From assembly GCA_027067235.1 (NCBI GenBank), contig JALXFQ010000010.1:1-9345 (forward strand): 9,345 nucleotides of DNA. The letters run 5' to 3'. Source of the DNA: Gammaproteobacteria bacterium (GTDB taxonomy: Bacteria > Pseudomonadota > Gammaproteobacteria > QOAV01). The notes under the pieces are model-generated. The model had not been told where the DNA came from. It searched no databases and worked only from the letters and a program-made list of their open reading frames with translations. The first letter of the stretch is position 1. The number at the start of each line of letters is the position of its first letter. Position numbers and translations under genes: made by a program. Below are positions 5,955 through 9,345 of the stretch, piece after piece.

Positions 5955-7298
5955 ATGAAAAATTCCGTTAAACGAATTATCTTGGCCGTGCTGTTTGTCT
6001 TGTTTGCAGTCAACGTACCGCTCAGCGATGCATTGGCGGTAGATTTTGTGGTGACGTTTACAGTAAATGACACGACTGATGCAGCAGATGTGAACCCGGG
6101 CAATGGGGTCTGTGACGCAGACCCATCGCTGGCGATTACTTGCACCCTGCGTGCCGCCATCCAGGAATCCAACGCGCTTGCGGGCGCCAACATCATCAAC
6201 CTGCCGCCCGGCACATACACCCTGAGCATCGCAGGAACCGGGGAAGACGCTGCCGCCACGGGCGATCTGGACATAACAGGCGACCTGACAATCAGATCAA
6301 ACGGCGCAAATGCGGTAGCGACAACGATTGTCGATGGCGGGAACATTGACAGGATTTTTGACATTCTCGGCCACTCTGCGCCCGGCGGACGCGCTGAAGT
6401 ACACTTTGAGAACTTCACCATTCAACACGGCAAGATCACTACAGAGAATGCGGGCGGCGCGGGTATTTCCGCTGGATACGCCGATCTGTATCTCTACGGC
6501 ATGGTTATCAGAGATAACGTCATCACCGGCTCGCACTCCTATAAGGTCGGCGGCGGCCTGTTAAATCAGACGCCTTCCGATACGGAGATTCGTTATACCC
6601 GTTTCATCGGCAATTCTGCTGACAGAGGCGGCGCCATTTTCTCCAATACGCCTCTGAGTATCTACTCCAGCACGATTAGCAACAATCAGGCTGTCCTGGG
6701 CGGCGGGATAGTGAACTACGGGAAGCTGGGTCTTACCAACACCTCGATAAGCGGCAATACAGCGAGCAACAACAGCGGCGGATTGTATATAAAATACGCA
6801 GCGCCAGACCCGCTCGACAGGCCATTACTCAGGGGCGTTACCGTATTTGGCAATTCAACTAATCCTACGCTCGGAGGGGGGATGACGCTTGCAACCCAAA
6901 CAGAAGTCGTACTGCTTAACTCCATTATTGCCAACAACATCGGTGGCAACTGCTACATTCAAGGCACCGCCAAATTCGCAGATGGCTCTTATAACCTCAG
7001 CAGCGATAACACCTGCAATCTGACAGAAACCGGCGACATGGAAAACACCGACCCGAAGCTGGGGCCATTGGCGAACAATGGCGGAAGAACCAAAACCCAC
7101 CTCCCGCTGAAGGGTAGCCCGGTGATTGACGCGGGTTTGCCGCCACCCCTGATTCCGCCGGGGCTGGAAACCGACCAGCGCGGCATCCACAGGCCGCAAG
7201 GCCAGCGCGCTGACATAGGCGCCGTGGAGGTGGAATCAGAATGCAGCTTCTTCGTCATCCCGATAAAAACCGGCAATGCCACAGCGTTCTGCCTGTAG
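5955..7298 (+). CDS. Secreted right-handed beta-helix protein B with CSLREA-like N-terminus and choice-of-anchor-Q C-terminus
   Basis: A predicted exported surface protein of 447 residues. The signal peptide (1-28) has KR, a long hydrophobic core and an ALA/V cleavage site. Residues 30-115 form the CSLREA-like region: FTVNDTTDA, VCDAD, and CTLRAAI at 63-69 in place of CSLREAI, then LPPGTYTL. Residues 130-350 carry beta-helix rungs (GGAIFSNT, GGGIVNYG, SISGNTASNNSGG). Residues 365-425 are the choice-of-anchor-Q region: DPKLGPLANNGGRTKTH, GSPVIDAG, DQRGIHRPQGQRADIGAVE. The tail SFFVIPIKTGNATAFCL (431-447) ends at the stop; it is flanked by two Cys (430 and 446) absent from the other two tails. 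I prefer the ATG at 5955 over GTG at 5952 because AGGGG (5942-5946) is then 8 nt away. The gene is divergent from cysC, with a 151-nt gap. No catalytic motif was seen; adhesin or structural roles are likely. Confidence 0.86.
   Translation: MKNSVKRIILAVLFVLFAVNVPLSDALAVDFVVTFTVNDTTDAADVNPGNGVCDADPSLAITCTLRAAIQESNALAGANIINLPPGTYTLSIAGTGEDAAATGDLDITGDLTIRSNGANAVATTIVDGGNIDRIFDILGHSAPGGRAEVHFENFTIQHGKITTENAGGAGISAGYADLYLYGMVIRDNVITGSHSYKVGGGLLNQTPSDTEIRYTRFIGNSADRGGAIFSNTPLSIYSSTISNNQAVLGGGIVNYGKLGLTNTSISGNTASNNSGGLYIKYAAPDPLDRPLLRGVTVFGNSTNPTLGGGMTLATQTEVVLLNSIIANNIGGNCYIQGTAKFADGSYNLSSDNTCNLTETGDMENTDPKLGPLANNGGRTKTHLPLKGSPVIDAGLPPPLIPPGLETDQRGIHRPQGQRADIGAVEVESECSFFVIPIKTGNATAFCL
7245..7295 (+). 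other. C-terminal FFVIP-type tail of protein B
   Basis: Encodes SFFVIPIKTGNATAFCL just before the stop. FFVIP, the Gly at tail position 10, Phe at 15 and the final Leu are shared with the other two tails. It is the most divergent of the three: Lys after the Gly is replaced by Asn and the penultimate Gly by Cys. It follows the acidic linker EVESEC. Confidence 0.65.
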
Positions 7299-7324
7299 CG
7301 ACGCTCAGAAGGGCGCTAAATAAA

Positions 7325-7684
7325 TCAGGGATCAGTGGGCGGTTGCCAGGCGTACTGGCCCAGCGCATTTTCACCCTGCTTGAGCACGGCTTTGTGGCCA
7401 CCGGCGTCAACTGCCAGCTGGAACTGCCTTTCCATGGTTGTGTCGGTGGCGTTGATGCATTTAAGGCCAATGGCATGATTGTCCACGCCCGCCCAGAAAC
7501 AGCGCCAGGCGGCTGTTTTGTCTGTGGCGCGGGTGTAGAAATCAGCACGACCGTCGTAGCGAATTTCCAGCCGCTCGAATGCCGCATCGGCCGAGTTGGC
7601 GCGCCAGCCGCCAGCGCCGGGATGTGGAGAGCAGGCGACAACAAGCATCGCCGAAAACAGTATCAGGATTTTTTTTTCAAACAT
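7325..7684 (-). CDS. Small predicted outer-membrane lipoprotein, function unknown
   Basis: The 119 residues begin with a type II signal peptide: EKK at 3-5, a hydrophobic core, and the lipobox VVAC with Cys at 18. Ser at +2 predicts transfer to the outer membrane by the Lol system. The mature part (about 102 residues) has no family I recognise. It contains two further Cys (62 and 76) that could form a disulfide, and is rich in Trp and short beta-like segments. The ATG at 7684 has AAGGA 6 nt upstream. It converges with gene B, 26 nt from its stop, and follows the histidine kinase gene on the same strand after about 245 nt. A run of nine A in codons 3-6 could be slippage-prone. Lipoprotein status is well supported; function is not. 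Confidence 0.82.
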   Translation of the reverse strand: MFEKKILILFSAMLVVACSPHPGAGGWRANSADAAFERLEIRYDGRADFYTRATDKTAAWRCFWAGVDNHAIGLKCINATDTTMERQFQLAVDAGGHKAVLKQGENALGQYAWQPPTDP

Positions 7685-7929
7685 GGAGTGTCCTTTTCAA
7701 TCTACCCCCCCGGTTCGGTTTACGCAACGATAACCAGCAGTGGGTAGAGGAACAGCGCTGTCTGGAGAGTGGCGCCGCTGTGCTGTTCGGGGTGGAAAAC
7801 GGGAAGAAATGCCGGAAGCAAAGAGCGCGTCCCTGCGCCAACGCGAGCTCCCTGCCGCGTAGGTTTTCCTGTCCATAACAGGTATGTAGCAGAACATGGC
7901 GCCGAGTGATATATGACTTTGGTCGAGCG
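7685..7929. other. Gap between the kinase and lipoprotein genes
   Basis: No convincing gene. It contains the perfect palindrome ACAGCGCTGT (7752-7761), a small inverted repeat CCTGT-ccata-ACAGG (7868-7882) and a run of seven C at 7705-7711 (G7 in the lipoprotein transcript sense) about 20 nt before the lipoprotein start. A TTGCGT-17-TAGATT pair near 7704-7727 on the minus strand would put the start point on top of the ribosome site, so I do not call it. Confidence 0.4.
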
Positions 7930-7935
7930 TCATAT
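7911..7935 (-). terminator. Hairpin spanning the kinase stop codon, weak terminator candidate
   Basis: ATATGAC (7911-7917) and GTCATAT (7929-7935) are a perfect 7-bp inverted repeat with an 11-nt loop, and the kinase stop codon lies within one arm. The stem is AT-rich and no U-run follows on the minus strand, so it is weak as an intrinsic terminator. An mRNA-stabilising end or chance is also possible. Confidence 0.25.
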
Positions 7936-9345
7936 CGTCAGGCCGCCATCCGGCAGCTGACTGGCGCCAGCTTTTGCCTGTAGCAGCAGGTTTCTGATCA
8001 GGGCGCGCAGTTTCGCCGGTTTCACCGGTTTCGGCAGCCGCCCGGCCGAGGCATCTTCGGGGCCGGCGGTCTCGCTGAGCACAATCACCGCCCCGCTACG
8101 GTCAGCATGAGGCCATAGCCGGCGGGCAGCAGACCTGGGCAGCTCATCGAGTATGACCAGATCCGCACAGGCATGGGCCACGTCCGGCTCCGGTTCGTCC
8201 GTTGTACCAACGGCAACCACCCGGTAGTTCCAGCGAATCAGCCATTCTCGCAACATTTCACGCAGCGCCGGATCGCCGCTGACAACCCCGATGCAGGCTC
8301 CGGGCGCATTTGCCGCTGACGATTCTGGATCTTCCGCGCCAGCCGCCGGCACGTCTTCGCTGACCTGTCGTCGCGGTATTTTCAGGCTGAAGCAGGAACC
8401 CTTGCCGGGCTCGGATTGCACGCTCAGGGTGAAGCCGAGCAAGGCCGCCGTGCGCGAGGCGATGGAAAGGCCCAGTCCAAAGCCCTGCAGATGACTGTCA
8501 TCCTGTTTGCCAAGCTGGGTAAATTCTTCGAAAATGCGCTGCTGCTTGTCGGGCTCGATTCCCGGGCCATTATCCTCAACCGCGAGGATGAGATATTCGG
8601 GCGTCAAACGGCTGGAGAGTATGATCTCGCCGTTACGGGTGTATTTTGCCGCGTTATCCAACAGGTTGCGCAAAACACTCTCCAGCATTTTCTCGTCCGT
8701 GCCGACCATGACGTCCCGGCAGTCCATGATGATGCGATTGCCGCGCGCGGCGGCAACAGCCTGCACTTCATCACGCAAGCGCCGGCACAACGGCACCAGC
8801 GCCACGGCTGCGTGAGCTGGTTTGACGCCGGCCTCCAGCCTGGCCGCCGACAGCAGCGAAGCCAGCATGCCGTCGATGGATTTAACCGATTTATCCATCT
8901 GCTCCAGCAAATCCTGCGACTCCCCGTCCGGCTGCCTGCTGGACAGGCTGGCCAGCAGCACGTTCAGCGCCGCCAGGGGCTGCCGCAGGTCATGTCCCAC
9001 CGCAGTCATCAGACGGTTTCTGCTTTCGAGTTCACGCAGCGATTGCCGGTGCAGACGATCAACGTCGATGGACAGCCGGATATTGTTCACGATTTCGCGG
9101 TGATCCGTATGCATGAAAGCCAGGATCACGGATACAAACATCAGCGCCACCAGCGCACCGTACAGCCCCAGATACAAATCCGCCGCCAATAACGCGTAGA
9201 TCAACCCCAGTACGGCAGGGATGGTGTAAACGTACACCCGCAGCGGGCTGGTCTTGATAACGATGCCGGCGCCAAACGACATGCCGAGTATAATCATCAG
9301 GTTGACGATACCGCGCTGCGGAGCGGTAAAGCCCAGAAACCACAC
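7930..9345 (-). CDS. Hybrid sensor histidine kinase with degenerate receiver domain (N-terminus beyond window)
   Basis: A membrane sensor kinase of which 471 residues are visible; the frame is open at the right edge, so its apparent first codon (GTG) is probably internal. Residues about 12-80 form membrane segments. A coiled linker (82-112) leads to the H-box AVGHDLRQPLAAL with phospho-acceptor His118, the N-box NLLDNAAKYT (227-236), G1 DNGPGI (258-263), the F-box FEEF and G2 GFGLGLSI (288-295), so the catalytic core is complete. Residues 350-455 fold as a receiver, but the acidic pair before the first helix is replaced (VVSGDP in place of VVDDDP). A candidate Asp400 sits in VILDELP, one residue short of the usual D-x-x-[ML]-P spacing; the KP pair (439-440) and a Ser before it are kept. 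Phosphate may not be accepted normally. The signal and the response regulator are unknown; no regulator gene follows downstream in the window. Confidence 0.9.
   Translation of the reverse strand: MWFLGFTAPQRGIVNLMIILGMSFGAGIVIKTSPLRVYVYTIPAVLGLIYALLAADLYLGLYGALVALMFVSVILAFMHTDHREIVNNIRLSIDVDRLHRQSLRELESRNRLMTAVGHDLRQPLAALNVLLASLSSRQPDGESQDLLEQMDKSVKSIDGMLASLLSAARLEAGVKPAHAAVALVPLCRRLRDEVQAVAAARGNRIIMDCRDVMVGTDEKMLESVLRNLLDNAAKYTRNGEIILSSRLTPEYLILAVEDNGPGIEPDKQQRIFEEFTQLGKQDDSHLQGFGLGLSIASRTAALLGFTLSVQSEPGKGSCFSLKIPRRQVSEDVPAAGAEDPESSAANAPGACIGVVSGDPALREMLREWLIRWNYRVVAVGTTDEPEPDVAHACADLVILDELPRSAARRLWPHADRSGAVIVLSETAGPEDASAGRLPKPVKPAKLRALIRNLLLQAKAGASQLPDGGLTI

Noticed and set aside
2661..7295. 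The shared tails as PEP-CTERM or LPXTG-type sortase signals
   Set aside because: They lack the PEP or LPXTG motif, a transmembrane helix and the terminal basic cluster those signals need.
7697..7933. 78-codon minus-strand frame whose ATG overlaps the kinase stop as ATGA
   Set aside because: The 4-nt overlap looks like translational coupling, but the product has no domain or steady composition, reads like translated non-coding DNA, and no ribosome site stands out. I leave the stretch as intergenic.
8416..9192. 258-codon plus-strand frame
   Set aside because: Antisense to the histidine kinase, whose H, N, G1 and G2 boxes are all present.

Overview
The window reads as chromosomal DNA from a Gram-negative proteobacterium, most likely gamma- or betaproteobacterial. 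The grounds are a RhlE-type DEAD-box helicase, an outer-membrane-type lipoprotein, a hybrid histidine kinase with the HDLRQPL box, Sec-dependent beta-helix surface proteins, and a REP-like palindromic element ending in a GCGGATGAATCCGC hairpin. This assignment is an inference from protein families; the sequence gives no species-level marker. No rRNA, tRNA, CRISPR array or transposase was seen.

Layout, left to right: (1) 1-739, minus: N-terminal part of a RhlE-like RNA helicase, cut by the left edge. (2) 740-992: divergent promoter region. (3) 993-2531, plus: secreted right-handed beta-helix protein with a choice-of-anchor-Q type C-terminal domain (protein A). (4) 2532-2660: run of hairpins resembling a REP element. 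(5) 2658-2939, minus: headless 3' fragment of a third gene of the same type. (6) 5803 down to 2950, minus: a two-gene operon of a stand-alone APS kinase (cysC) overlapping by 8 nt a 757-residue fusion of a TIGR03032-like domain, TPRs and a GT9-like glycosyltransferase. (7) 5804-5954: divergent control region. (8) 5955-7298, plus: second secreted beta-helix protein (protein B). (9) 7325-7684, minus: small lipoprotein of unknown function. (10) 7685-7929: gap without a convincing gene. (11) 7930-9345, minus: hybrid sensor histidine kinase with a degenerate receiver domain, cut by the right edge.

The most interesting signal is a shared 17-residue C-terminal tail, [TS]FFVIP-x3-G-x4-F-x-L, ending exactly at the stop codon in both beta-helix proteins and in the truncated third copy. 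The DNA encoding it has diverged while the peptide pattern has held, which suggests a selected function. I propose a C-terminal sorting, anchoring or folding signal for secreted beta-helix proteins, possibly an unnamed one. Between these genes lies the cysC/TIGR03032-TPR-GT9 operon. A working hypothesis is that the operon makes or sulfates a surface glycan, and that the beta-helix proteins are displayed on or modified by it. The window contains no sulfotransferase, so this link is inference only.
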